From NCBI RefSeq assembly GCF_027409185.1, contig NC_084470.1, positions 32,787,001 to 32,851,000 on the forward strand: 64,000 nucleotides of DNA. The letters are read 5' to 3'. Positions within the stretch are counted from its first letter, which is position 1. Each line of letters opens with the position of its first letter. Of this stretch, positions 36,001-51,000 are shown one piece after another. The notes below the pieces were generated by a model. It was not told the DNA's origin and made no database searches. It saw only the letters and a program-made list of their open reading frames with translations. A program made the translations under genes and the position numbers. This DNA comes from Cynocephalus volans. Lineage: Eukaryota > Chordata > Mammalia > Dermoptera > Cynocephalidae.

Positions 36001-39000
36001 TTTTAAAAAATGCTATTTCTAGGAAATACAGGGTAATTTTAAGACATGATACTTGAAATGGTTATATGTCATATGATAGATTCATAGAACTTAAATAGCA
36101 TTTTCACAAGTCTCTTCTGTATCTTAACCATGGCTACATGTGCAAATACTAATTTTATAGAGGAGGAAACTGAGGCAATAAAAACCTCAAGTGACTGTTT
36201 CCTTATCCTGCTTCTACCCTTCCTCATGTATATTACATGTATATCACTTGGAAAGAATGAATGCTGTTCAGAAACCTACTTCAAATATTCTGTTTTGCAA
36301 CATTTGTAAAGTACTAAGGATTATTTCCTACTTTCACAGTAGTTTGCCTGAGGCTTTGCAACTAAGTAACAGCTGGGATTCAAGACAGATCTTTCTTCAA
36401 TGCCACCCCTGTTCTGGAATTGTGTGTGTGTGTGTTTCTTGGCAAGAAACTATTAGACTAGAAAATCCAGTTCAAAGAGTTAGGGTGCACATGATAAGCA
36501 TTCTGTTATATAATGTCTAGTATCTAACAGATATGAGCCCTCTGATTTTATATATCAAGGAAAATAATGTGAGTGTTTTTGGAAAAAATTAAGAAGAATA
36601 TTAGGTAATTTAAATTGACCATATTCCTGAACTACCACCACAGTTTTTATTTTATTTTAGCAGCTGGCTGGTATATGGATCTGAACTCTTGACCTTGGTG
36701 TTATAACACTGCTGTAACCAGCTGAGCTAACCAGCCAGCCTGTTTTTATTTTTATGTCATCCATATATCACACTGTATATTTTAATTATTTCATTAATTT
36801 GTTCAAGTCAAAATGGAAAAGGTTTATAGTGAAAATTCTCCTTCCCATCTTTTAGCCCACTCAGTTCTTTATTTTTATTTTTATTTTTTGGCAGCTGGCC
36901 GACACAGGGAGCTAAACCCTTGACTTTGGTGTTAAAACACCATGGTCTAACCAACTGAGCTAACTGGCCAGCCCGATTATTTTCCCCAGATAATGTTGTC
37001 ACTTTGTTGTATCCTTGCAGAGTTACTGTTATACCCAAATCTGTGTATTCTTTTGTTCCCTGGTTTTTAAAATTTTAAGCATATCATATGCTGATTATCC
37101 TGATTTGATCATCATACAAAGTACACAAGTATTGATAGTCAACTCTGTACCCCACAAATATGTATAATGAATTGTTTAAAAATAAATAATCTTTTTTTAA
37201 CACACCAGACCTACTGTAATATACTTCATATTTTTTCCTTTTTTTTTTTTTTTTGGCAGCTGGCCAGGACAGTGATCCAAACCTGTGACCTTAGTCTTTT
37301 AAGGCAGCACTCTAAGCAGCTGAGCTAACCAGCCAGCCCTTATATTTTTTACTTTAATACTGTTCAATTATCTATCGCTGAGAAACAAATGACCCCAAAA
37401 CTTAGAGACTTAAAATCATTTTATCTTCTCATGGTTCTGGTGAGTGGCTTGGTAGACAGTTCTCACTCTGTTCTCTTGGTGCTTTTGCAGTGCTGAGACT
37501 GGAATCATTTCAACATATCTGGTGGTTTATGCTGGCTGTTGGTTGGGACCTCAGCTGGAACTGTCAGCTAGTTTACCAACATGTGGCCTTGCCACCTGGC
37601 CTGGGTTTTTTCTGCATGATGACTGGGTTCAAGAGTGAGTGGCCCGATAGTACCAGGTGTAAGCTGGATTGCCTTTTATGACCTAGCCCCAGAAGTCACA
37701 CAGATAGCATCAGTTCTGCTCTACTCTCAGACTTACACAGATTCAAGGGAGGAATGTCAACATCATTGTAAGAATGTGATATGGGAAGTCTTGTTGTCAT
37801 AAGATCTGTCCATATCAACAGAGCTTCCTCATTTTGGGAAGATGTAACAGTATGCCATTGTATGGATCATATTAATATATATTTACTCTGTCCTCTAGTT
37901 TTAGATGTGCACATTGTTTTATATCTAGCTATTGCAGTGCTGCAGTGAATAACAGTGCATAGTCATCTCACATATTCTCATTATGTCTATAGTATAAATT
38001 CCTAGAAGTGGATTGCTGTGTCAAAGGTTATATACATTTGTAATTCTGATCAGTTTTTCCAAATTACCCTCCAATCAGCAGTGCATATTACATATTTTTA
38101 AAGCCCACTGTGTTTGTTTTTTCTGTGTACTGTTCATAACCTCATTTTTATATAGATTCACTTATAATAGTTATATTATTGTCTTCAATTTCATTTTATT
38201 AATGGTAATATGTCTCAGTATTTCTGTACTATATTTATCTTAGTAGCTGGTAATTTCACCTTTTTATTATTTTTTTAACCATTCTCTTATTGTTAGAAAT
38301 AATAGCAACAGTGTTTAAATTTTTTTTTTCTATTTTAGGTGATTATGTAAAAGTGGATATATTCTTGGAATTTGTTCCCCCGGCCTTATTTCTTTAAGAT
38401 CGATTTCTAGAGTTGGTTATTGAACCAAACAGAATTTTATCTAATTACTATGGGATCACAAGTATTCTAGTCTTTTCATCAATTTTTTCTCCCTTAATGG
38501 CACTCACAATTTCTTCTTGGACGTTATTTAGCAGAGAAATTAAGTTCTGAGATTATGAGTTTCCTGTAACTGTTAATCTGGGGCTTAAGTTCTTCCCTAT
38601 CTCTTCTTCCTTTAACCTTCTTTTTCATTCCTGTGTTATAGGATTCTCACATATTAGAACTTTTAAACTCACTTGGTATATAGGCTTATTGATATCGGAA
38701 AGAATTACTTTCAAGGCCAATGTTTTAAAGGTCTGGAACATTCTCTTGAAGGCTAGGAAGCATTATGTGCTAGGTTCTTGAACCAGGAGAAAGGAGTATC
38801 ACTAAGAAGAAGGGGGAAGTAAAGTACCTATTGTGTATAGATAAAGTGCCTTTCATAGACATTTTTATATATATCCCTTAAAGCTATATTAACTTCATTA
38901 ACTCTGTTGATATTTGTTTGGGAGCCTTTGTCTGATACTAGTTAATAATTTGTAACAACCTCTCCCCCTTCTCTCCTTTCTTCACCTTTCCTTTATGTAA

Positions 39001-42000
39001 TGTATACCTTCATCTTGCTTCCCAATTCGGTTTTTGGTACATTCCTGTTATATAAATCCAATCTAAGCAAACATTTTATTAGGAATTGTGCCCCCTTGGC
39101 GAGGTAACCACAGACTCCTGGTTCTGAAGGTTCAAATACTGGTTTTATCAGTTTATTCTAGAGTGATCAGGTTTGTGGCACTAACTTAATACTAACCAAA
39201 TTCCTAAGACTACTTTAAAACAGTGTACATCAGTGCTATCAGAAATACCTAGTAATAATAATGTTCAGCTGGTTACATGTGATTAGCTTATGTTCTTGTT
39301 AGTGGATTCCCTTAGAGTTGGGTGTCCTTTAAGGGTAGCTGTCAAACTGTGACAGTAAAAAGCATTGACTTCCCTTACTCCTGGATTATTTCTGAAAAAA
39401 ATTACATGAATTAGTCTTTTTAAAGTAATATCTTTTATCCTAGACAATTATGGATAAACACTAGTTAATTCTTATTCTTTACCTCATTTTTCTTGAATTC
39501 ATGCACTCTTTCCTATGTATCATTAATATTTTCCAAGATTGTAATTCATTTGTCAACTATTATCTTTAGATGTTGCTCACTGGTTTTCTTTTAGATTGAG
39601 GTAAAGTAGACAACACAGATTTCACCATTTTAAAGTGTACAGTTCAGTGATAATAAGTACTTTCACTTTATTGTTAACCACCCAGAACTTTTTTTCTCCC
39701 TCAACTGAAATTCTGTACTCATTAAACAATAACTACCTCCTGCCCCCAAGACTCTGGTAACCACCATTCTACTTTCTGTTTCTGAATTTGACTATTCTAG
39801 GTACCCCTTATAAGTGGAATCATACAGTATTTGTCCTTTTGTGACTGACTTATTCCATCTGGCATAATGTCCTCAAGGTTCATTCATGTTTTAGAATGCC
39901 CTTCCTATTTAAGGCTGAGTAATTCCATTATATGTAAACCAGTATACTGCATTTTGTTTGTTCGTTTATCCATCGCTGGACACTTGGGTTGCTTCCATCT
40001 TTTAGCTATTGTGAACAATGCTGCTATGAACATTGTAGCAGAAATACTGTTCGAGTCCCTGCTTTCACTTTTTTTGGGTATACCAGAAGAAGAATTTGCT
40101 GGGTCATATTGTAATTGTCTTTTAATATTTTTGAGGAATCTCCATACTGTTTTCCACAGAGGCTGCACAGCAGTTCCAGTTTCTCCACGTCCTCACCAAC
40201 ACTTGTTATTTTGTCTTATTTTGATAGTAGCCATTCTAATGGCAGGGAAGTGATAACTCGTGGTTTTGATTTGCATTTCCCTAATAATTAGTTATATTGA
40301 ACATCTTTTCATGTGCTTGTTGGCCATTTGTATATCTTCTTTAGAGAAGTATCTATTCAAGTCTTTTTATCCATTTGCTGAGTTACAGGAGTTCTTTATA
40401 TATTCTAGATACCAGTCCCTTATCACATGCTCATTGATTTTTAAGAATAAATTCTATATAATTAGTATCTATAGATCACCTTTTTAGGTAGATTTACTTC
40501 TGGGAAGATTGCTATCCTGTATATGTTACCTATGTATTAATTTTTTCCCTTATTTCTAGGCTTTTGGAGTATTTTCTGTTTGGGTTTAATCACAGTTGAA
40601 TGTATGCTTTACTCTGCCCTGTTCTATTTTTATCCCTTTTTCTCTTCCTCATTGCATTAATTGAAATTAACTCAGGTTCCCTGATCATCTTACATGATTG
40701 TCTTTCCTGCCATCATGTACTAGGTGCTTCCCTATGAACACATACAATTTTATGGGGAATAAAAATGTCCTCAGTTTTTATTTTGCCTGTTGTTGGCTCT
40801 AGACCATATATTCTCTGTGAACTATAATTTTATCATCTGAAGTCAGTGTTCATCTGTCTGCTATGAAAATCTGTTACATTAGATTATTGCTGCTAATACT
40901 CATTTTCCCAGCAAACCTTCACCAATAACTTTGGTACCTAGTTCTTGATGCTACTTGTTTCAGTGCCTGACATACAGATCCATTTAACTTATTCATTGAA
41001 TTATTTGGCTCTAAAAACCTTTGCTGCCCCTACATACCACTGTCTGGTGCTCTTTTTTTGTGTTTTGGTAGCTGGCCCATATAGGGATCCAAACCCCCAA
41101 ATCCTTGACTTTGGTGTTAATAACACCAAGCTCTAACCAACTGAGGTAACCAGCCAGCGCCTATACACCACTTTTCAAACAATCTCTGATTTGGGTTTTG
41201 TGATCACTACCCCTCGTCTGCTTCTGAGCTCTTGAATAAGGCCCTTCCCCTCTCTAGTCACTATATTCTTGCCTTCTATTTTACATTCTCTTTTATAGAA
41301 AAGAGGACAAATAGTCATGATCCCTCTTTGGGGATATTGCAAGGATATTGCAATTATTATTTTAGTTTATTATCTTCTATGCTTTTCTATTCATGTTTTT
41401 ATATACATGTACCCTGTTCTTACCAGGAATAAATATGTGCCTGTGTGTGAATTTTTTTTTTTTTTAACTTTTTGTTAATTAAATAGGTCATTTTATAACC
41501 AGTTTTAATTTAGTTGCTGCTTAATACTTAGCAAGCCACTAAATCATTTATACATTCAGGTTGTTTTTAATTGTTAAATATTTTTAAATTCTTTAAGCAT
41601 AAAGATTTGTTCTCCCTACTCTTCTGCCCCCATACCATCTTTTAGAGATTCCATGAGATTATTAGGTTAATAAGTATCAGCATTTTTGCTACATGTTGAC
41701 AAAATTCTTTCCAGTAGAGTTGTACAGTATCATCAACTGCATGGGTTTTTGCCATCTGCTCTTTTTATATTTTGCTAACTTAGAAGATAAAAATTATTTT
41801 TGCCGTGTGGATGATTTTGTTGATTACTAAAGATGTTGACTACTTTTTTGATGTTGTTACAGTCCTTTTGACAATGGTATTTACACATTTATTCTTGAGG
41901 CTTTTAAAGTTTTTCCTTAAAACTAAAAAAAGATTTATATGAGTCTTATATGTTTTAAAATATTAATCCACTGTAGAATATTTTTTTCAGTGTGTTTACT

Positions 42001-45000
42001 CTGGATTGGATGTGCAAACATAAGTTTTGCAAACATAGAATTTTTAGTCAGTTCTGGTAATTCTTTCCTATTCGATTTGGTGAATAAGTTGGAGGTTGTA
42101 CTAGTGTATTGGTTTCTCGGTTTTTCCATTTTTCCATCCTCTGTTTAATTCATTTAGAATCAATTTTGTTGTAGGAGGGGTTTAACTTTTTTTAATTGTT
42201 AATCTTTGGTCTAATGCCATTGATTTGGATATTTTTTCCCTTGCCCAGTATATTGCAATGTCTCCTCCTTGCTTCTTATTTATTAGCATCTTACATATTA
42301 TAGGAGTTTGGTATTTGCAGATTTAACATTTACAGTTTCAGCTATTCTCAACTGACCCCAGGGTCTATGAAAAAGTAGTTTGTAGTTTTGCTGAGGCTGA
42401 AATGTTACTTGCTTGCTGCCAGGCTTGCAAATAGGAGCTGACCAAGTAGCTCAAAGAGGGAGCCTGTCAGACAGGCCAGCACCCACATCTCAACGCAGCT
42501 TTGTTTTTCTCTGCTTGTCGTCGGTCAGTATGCAGTAACTCTCGAAGTGATAAAAGCTGTTTCTTTATGAAATATGGTCCCGAAAAGAAAACCAACTGCT
42601 AGTGCTGGTGATGGAAGTGAAGAGAAAAAGAAGAGGTCTAAGATGGTTCTTAGCCAGAAAATAGACATTTTGGATAAATTAAAGTGGTTTTGCAGATTGA
42701 GGTAAGTTTCTGATTGGTTAATGTTGCTACGGTATTGATGTCGTAGTTTATATTTTGAGTGGCAGAATTATTTTTATATCTTTACAAATGACTAGTAATG
42801 TATTTTTAGGAGCACTAAGGATTTGAAGAGATGTCACTTAAATGCTGGTTATACTTCACTGAATTTGATAGGGAAGTTAATAAACACTGTAGTAGTATTT
42901 GAAAACTTGAGAACTCTGGGGGGTCTTGAAGGTCTTGAGGTATATTAGTTATATCAAGAGTTTATTATAGTACTTGGCTATCACTTTCCAGTGATATTTC
43001 TGTCCTTGTGATGTTGCAGCACTTTTCATTGTTTTTGATATATTGGAAAACTCATTCCCCCAGGCCTCTAATATTGATCTTTTCTCCTCTCAAAAGTATG
43101 CTCTGTTTATTGTACCACATGAACAATAGTACAGTGTTACCAAGTTAAAAATATCTTAATGGTTTTTTAAAATTGTGTTAGTCATATAATAACTTGAGTA
43201 GAGGCCTTTTGAAATACCTATTTTTTTTTCTCATTTGGGTATTGTCTCTCTCTATTCAAATGTTATCTAAAATAGCTCCTAAATGTTTCACATATCTCTT
43301 ATGAACTTCATTCTTTCAGGAGACATTTTTGAACTTCTGCATGAACTAAGATTTATATTAGATGCTGGATATAGAGAAGAGCTAATAGTCATTTCTCAAG
43401 GAACTCACAGTCTAAGAGACAAAAATATATAAACCAGTGATTATAAAAGGTGTGAAGCATGTTATTCCACAGGGAACTCTGAGAGCACAGAGTAGGAGAT
43501 ACTAACTAGGGTGGGATGAAGGAGAGTTTCTAAGCGGAATTGAAGAATAAATTGATTATTTTTGTTTGTAGGATTGGGATTCATTCCCCTTCGAAAATGT
43601 TTTCCCCTGGTTATTGCCAGTTTATTGTAGGGCTGTTGACAAGTCTGTTCCAGCCAAATTAGAGAACTCATTACCTGTTTTATTTTAGCTCATGCCTTTG
43701 GATTTTCATGACAATCTTGCCTCTTTCAAATAATGTCTCTTTCTGATAATTGCTTTTTAGAATTATTGTAATAAGTATATATGGAATGATATTAATTATG
43801 GTGATAGTGGAAATTCTTGTTTTATTCCTAGATTTAGAGAGAATACCTGAGAACTTCATTAAGTATACTGTTGATTTCAGGTTTAAGGATGGGACACTTT
43901 CTAAATTTAAAGGAAGAATCCTGTGTTTATTAGGAATGGATTTTAACTCAAGTGCCCTTTTGTAACTTATTCAAATAAAAATGATTTTTCTTTTTTAGCA
44001 TATTTGTATAATAGCTTTGTATTTCTGAAAGAATCTCTAGTTGGGCTGTTGTTCTTTTAGTATATTTTTTGGAATTTCTTTATTTTATTTTTTGGAATTC
44101 CTGTATTTTATTTGGCATTTTCTTACATATATTTATAAAAAGAATTGGTGGGCTTTTGTGAGATCTTTAACTGATTTGAGAATCAGATCATGTTTTTTTA
44201 TGGCAGCATAACTAAGTTCCCTAAGCCCAGAGTTGATTTATGGAAGTATAAATGAATGTTTTTACGGGAGTGCACTTTAGGGTCATATGATGTCTTAAAA
44301 GAGAAAACAATGTCTGAATGCAAATTGTAAATTTTTTTTCCAAGTTTGCTTCAAACCATACTTAAGAAAAGGCTTGTGCAGTCAACCCTTTGTGTCCATG
44401 GGTTCTGTGTCCATTGATTCAACCACCCATGGATTGAAAATATTCAGGAAAAAAAAAATGAAAAGTAACAATATCACAATAAAAAAAAATACAAATAAAA
44501 ATTACAGCTATTTGCATGGTATTTTCATTGGATTAGGTATTACAAGTAATCTAGAGATGATTTAAAGTATACGGGAGGATGTGCATAGGATATATGCAAA
44601 TACTAGGGTGCTTCAAAAAGTTTGTGGAAAATAGAATTAAAAGATAGTATGGATCTTTCTGTGAACTTTTTGAAGACCCCTCATACTACGCCATTTTATA
44701 TAAGGGACTTGAGGTTCTGCAAATTTTGGTATGTGCAGGGGGTCCTGGAACCAGTCCCTCACAAGGGACCAGTCATTCACCCTTTTCCTCTTTTCCTTTT
44801 TATTGAAAAAGGAGTACTGCCTTAGGAACGCAATTTTACATTTTCAAAAATATTTTTTAATTCTACAGGAGAACCTTTTATGACAGTGAAAAAGTATAGT
44901 AGTGCTTTCTGGGTATCCTTTACCATAAATACAGGATTTTAGAAAATGGATATTTCTGCTAATTTTGTTTGGAAAAAGAAGTTTGAACTGAATTAGAATA

Positions 45001-48000
45001 TATATTTATTAGTCATAAAATATGACTATCTACTTGTGAAAATTTATAGAACTGTTCACTAGGATCTAGCTCAAAATAAAAACATTTCCGATTGTAATAT
45101 TTGCAAAATTCAGAAGATTTTAGTTGCTGGCACTAAAGCCAGCAACCAGGTAACCTAAAAATAACATGAAAAATAAATGTCATCTCTAATATAAAAGATA
45201 TATCTAATTAGACTTGGCTTATTCAGCACTTTTGTTATTATTGTAATTTATAATCTCTTATGAAAGATTGGCATAACTAGATAAACTGCTACAATTTAGA
45301 GAAATGGATCATAATTCTCTTGCATGATAGGTTGGAGTTTTCAAAAATTTTGTAATTCGAGTCCATACCAATTAAAGGGTTTGACTATCACACCTTGAGG
45401 TGAAAGTAAAAAGAAAGGGGAGGAACATACTAATTTACAGTGAATGATAGGGCACCAGCAGGGGTCCAAGTAAGCAAAGTTAATGGAGGAGAGGAATTGC
45501 AAGGTATGCTTGCTGTCAGCATGCTGCTGAAATTGGCTATGTGGGAGTCTTTTAATTTTTAACAATAAAGTATCATTTTATACTGATACTTTCTTAATGT
45601 TAAAATTAGAGAAAAGCACAGATGAAAAAGTATAAATCCAAAAGATTCTTATGGCAAGGAGTCAAAGACGTAGGATTGACTATTGAATATGTTTAACAAA
45701 TTTAATCTTGGTTGAGGTAATAACGATTACCAAAATTTAAGTGCATAATGTTTTAAAAGATAACGGACTGGGACTAAATCATCAGACTATGCCAGTAAAA
45801 ACCAGGAGAATGGAACAGGGCTTGGTGTTGGCAATGTAGATGGTGGTTATAAGTGAAAGAAAGTGGAGATGCCAGGTACTGTTCAAGCTTTATTAAAGGA
45901 AAAGAATCTGCTGGGCTGTGCCCAAAGTGGGGAACTGAAAATGGGGGACAGCACCAGGTGTGGGGGTGGTAGAGCTTATATGGTGCGCCAAGGGCTGGCT
46001 GATACCATCAGGGAGGGTCATTATGCTAATGTGGATTGGGGTGGAGAACTGCCGTCCTTGGGGGTTTCTGTTTAAGTCAGGAGGCTTCTCGTAAAGGGAA
46101 GTGGGGAGGGAGGGGAGGAGGTAGACGGCACCATTTTGTACTTGGGCTTGTCTAAAGTGGCGCTGGTTATGTTGCAGATCTATTAATAAGTATACTGGGA
46201 CTTTTTTTTTTTCCATTTTTCAGGAATATCATATACATTTCTTAAGTTATAAAGCAATTTATAAAGACAGTTTTAAGCTTATTTACTATTATAACAAAAA
46301 AAATTTTAATGTGAAAAAAACTTCAATCTGTGATTTTACTGCAAGGATCTTATATGTAAGTATCTATGCATCTAGCTTTGAAACAGATTTTGCAAGTATT
46401 TAAAGCCACTGTTGACTGTGGGTATACAATATGTCATGTTTCCAGGTGTTTTCTCTATTATGAAAACATCTGGGAAAAAATGAACTTATTGCAGACATTT
46501 TCTTTCAGCTGCTTTTCTAACCCAAACTGTGTGTCTTGATGACACAACGGTAAAGTTTGAAATATGGGATACAGCTGGTCAAGAACGATACCATAGCCTA
46601 GCACCAATGTACTACAGAGGAGCACAAGCAGCCATTGTTGTATATGATATCACAAATGAGGTAAGTACAAGTGCATTCTATAATGGACCTAGTTTGAATA
46701 TATATTTTTGGTATTTAGAATTTCGCTTAGATTTTTAAAATCTTTTTGTTGATAGTCAGTCATGACCTTTATGCCAGAGTTTTTGAGAGTTAGAAAATCT
46801 GATTTTAAAAAAATAAGATGTAAGTACTTCAACAAGTATAGTAGTTCTAAGAGATTCTTTCTCACAGTCACATTGGACTTTCTTTTAAAGTCTTATCTCA
46901 CAAAGATGCTTCCTAAACATTTTTTGAGCCTGTGCCAAATAGCTGTTTCTTTGTTTAACAGGAGTCCTTTGCAAGAGCAAAAAACTGGGTTAAAGAACTT
47001 CAGAGGCAAGCAAGTCCTAACATTGTAATAGCTTTATCAGGAAACAAGGCTGACCTAGCAAATAAAAGGGCTGTAGATTTCCAGGTATGTTGAATTTAAC
47101 TTTCACTTGAAGGTACATATTTTTTGCACATTTTTCTTTTGTATTTACATTTGAATTAGTTGTAATTTTAAAACCATACAACAATAGAAAATATTTTTTA
47201 AAACGTGAAATACTACGTGTAATAAAATGTTTCTCCTGTTAAACCTCAATTTTAAAATATATATTACTGTAATGTATAAATTCATTCGGAAGTTTTGTAG
47301 ACCTAAACAGTTACAAAAGAATTATTCACAGTGTAGAAATATATAAAGGAAAAAGTGATTTCCCTCTACCCTAATCGCTCCACACCCACACGTACCTTAA
47401 CTAGTGTCCTTCCTAACCTTTTTCTACTCATCTGTCAGTATATATGAACACTTAAATGTGTACCCACATACATACATATGCACATACTCATGCGTTGTCT
47501 TGAAAGGGCATTCAAAAATAAAGGCTCGAAAAATCCAGTTTGTATCTATATGTGTTATCTGTGATAGCTAATTCATAATGTTCCCTACTGCAAAATAGAG
47601 TAAGTGCAATCATTTTAAAACATAGGAAATACTCTTAGACCTTTTAAAACTGCCCCTATTCTCTTGCTCTTTAACTTTTGAAGTTGGGTTGTGACCATTT
47701 ATATATAATATCAGTGATAGAATAAATTTCTTTTTTGACAGTAGGCAGTAGATGGAATACATGCACTGAGATAAAGGAAACTAATATTTCTTGCACCATT
47801 ACATATTAGCTGAGCATGATACACATGTAGTTTCATTTAATTCTTGTGACAACCATGTGAAATGTAGTATCATCTGTTACTCTTTCCAAGATAGTTACCT
47901 AACCCCAGCATAGAGTGGTAGAGAGAGCACTTAAATTAAGTCAAAAGTGGCCCCATAACATAACAGTTCAAGGGAACTTCAGTTGTTTCTTTGTCAAATA

Positions 48001-51000
48001 GGAAAGATAATTGGTCGCTCCTCAACAGCTGTGAAGATCAAAGGCAGTAATATATGTAAAGTGTAAAAGCGTGACAGAAATGTAGGGCAATAATGTAATT
48101 TTCAAAGAAACGATTCATCACATATTCAAAATTATAGTGTTGCTATAGAAGTCATTCAAACTTAAGTATGAATGTGTCATTTAGTAGTTGAAGCCAGTGT
48201 TAGATATTTCGTTTCCCTTTGTCTTCATTGCATATGATAGGCATAAGTATAAATTGCCATTGAGATCAGAGTGTTTTATATTTAAAATCAGAGAACCATC
48301 TCCCAACCCATTATTTGAAAGCAGATTTAATGTAAGACCAAATTAATCAGGATAGGAGAGTGCAAGAAGTTAAGGCAAAAAAGAAAATAATCCTATTGTA
48401 AATCTGTAAAAGTATTCTACACAGTGCTCTTAGCTTGTTATAGTTTATTACACAGTTATTGACTATAGGTAATCAAGTTGGAGTGGTAAGAAGGAAACCT
48501 CGTATTTTCTATTACAGAAATAAAGCAGGTATATTATATGTCCAAGGGATATATCTCATTTTTTTGTTCTATAAACAGGAAGCACAGTCCTATGCAGATG
48601 ACAATAGTTTATTATTCATGGAGACATCAGCTAAAACATCAATGAATGTAAATGAAATATTCATGGCAATAGGTAAGATTAATATCTTTATTCAAATGAT
48701 AAACATTGGTAAAACAAGTGTGGAATATGTTTGACTCTTTTTTTAAAAAATTTCATGGATTTTTTTTTCCTTTTTCTTTAATGATTATATACTTTTCTAG
48801 GTCCCTTCCACCAAGTGATACTTTTTTAGTAATATTGTAAAATTTGAAAGATTGTTTCCTATTAGATTGTAATACTGTAAGTTAAGGTTTCTTCCCAGTG
48901 AGTTAAGGCCGGAATTTGACCTGATAGTTCAAGCAGATAGATTTTCCTCCAGAGGTGTCACTGAGAAATTTGAATAAATACGTGTGGTTTTTTGTTTGTT
49001 TTCGTTTGGGTGGCTGGCCTGTACAGGGATCCAGACCCTTGACCTTGGTATTGTAACACTGCACTCTAACCAACTGAGCTAACCAGCTAGCCCCTCATGT
49101 TTTTCTGTTAGGTTTAAACACATACCAATATTTTTTTAATGCAACATGTAGGCATAATGAGATTTCTTTCTCACTAATCAATGACTTGATCTTTGTCCTG
49201 AACAGAGCACAATTTTTGTTCTTCAAGAGTTATTTTTGAATCAGATTATTGATAAATATAATTCATAAAAGTATATGATACATAAGTATACAGATTGACA
49301 AATTATTTTAATGTAAACACTGTAATTGGAGTAGTAATAAGCCTCCTTTTTTCTGTAACAAACATAGAGATATTTCTCTTGGCCCTAACCTCTTTCCAGT
49401 AATTTTACGGTATAGGTTCTACCTGAAGGGTCTACTTGGTAGCTATCACAGTTTCCTGCCTTCACAGTTTTCATGTGCCCAGCACTCTAATCATCCCATA
49501 ACATCTTTTATTATATAGCAGTGGTTCTTAACTGGGATGTCACAATCCTAAACCCAAAGAAGAAATACTCTAAAATTGAACTCCTACAAATTAACAATAG
49601 CTGAATCAGAGGCTAATGAAAATCTAGTAAAAGCTGTGTGTACTCTTACATTATTTTTCACTAGGTAACAGTTTACTGGTGGCTCATTTGAAATGGAAAA
49701 CAGTTGCCTATTTGTTGTGTACAATATTTTCCTGAAAATCTCAGGCTTGCAGTTTGCTAGGGAAATACTGGCACAGTTATGAAGGATTGTGGGACAATAT
49801 GCTTTTTTTTTTTTTTTAATTGGACAGACTATAACCAGAACCACATCTGAAAAGTTAGGAACAGGAGACAATAGGTTCCCCAAATCAGAGTGAAATTTAA
49901 ACGTTTCTTATGGTTTAAGACTGTACCAGATGGGCTTTAATTTGTATCTTTTATTCAGATGTGCTAATAAGGTAATTTTTCAGTCAAGAAATAGCCTACA
50001 TGTGGTGCTGATAACACTGAGGTCAAGGGTTAGGATCCCCATACTGGCCAGCCACCAGAAAAAAGAAAGAAAATAGCCTATATATTTGAGTTTTTTTGGT
50101 CGTTTTTTTTTTTTTTTTTTTCCTGAAATTACAATTTTTTTCCTTGAAAGAAATCCCAAGTGTAAGTAGAATTGTGGCCTTTCCATTTTCTTCATGATTT
50201 AAATTTAGTAATGACATGGTGATTATTTCAAAATCTCACTCAGATCTAATTACAGAAAGCCTTTGGAGAAGTTTGCTAAAGGGAGAAATGATGGCTCAAT
50301 CCAGAACCTGACTTGGTATTAATTATAATACAGTTTATAATGGTAGCTGGTTCTCTCCCCCAGGGTGCCAGAGTTCAGCACATAGAGGGCTTTGCTTTTG
50401 AATACATCTGACTGGAAACTTACTATTGTATTACCATTCATTCTGCCATCTTTAGAGCCGTTACTATAGAAGTGGCCCAAATGAAGACTTTTTTCCCAAA
50501 TTCAAATGCTCCTGGCTCCCAGACCCATTGCCCAGCTCAGCATCTAGGATTCTAAAACTAATTAATGCTGATGTGGAATATGTAGAACAAATAAGGGATA
50601 AATGATTCTCAATGCAATTAGGCATTCAAACTTTGAAGGAGAGCACATTCAACTTCTGAGTAACCCTGAGTAAGGGCTATGGTAAAGTAGTAGTCCATCC
50701 CCAAGGTTGATTGATAGAGACCATTGTGTCCAGTTACCCTTAAAATCAGTATTCATATACATATTTAATATTACTACCTCCCCCCACCCTCAAAAAATTA
50801 GTCTAGCACATCAAGAAGCAAGTACATTTATATTAGGCATAGCTACTGGTGAATCAAGATAGGGTTCTTTATCAACCCATAGGAGAAGAACTGTGGATAT
50901 TTGAAGGGTGAAGGTTGTAGAAGCCAGGAAGGAAATAGATGTGATTGTTCATAATTCTGAGTGATAATCAGGCAGCACAGTAGAGGACAAGTTTTGTTGG

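Larger units (their letters stand above)
27060..46508 (+). other. RAB5A intron 2 (19.4 kb)
   Basis: Holds most of the mobile elements listed between 28.6 and 46.2 kb. Stretches where I recognise nothing: 27060-27690, 27890-28650, 29680-30130, 33120-33540, 33840-36140, 38290-39580 and 40500-41030. A few of these contain simple AT-rich runs. Confidence 0.85.

Noticed and set aside
48459-48734. A 91-residue open frame spanning RAB5A exon 5
   Set aside because: Only the middle part is the RAB5A exon; both ends are intron read-through.
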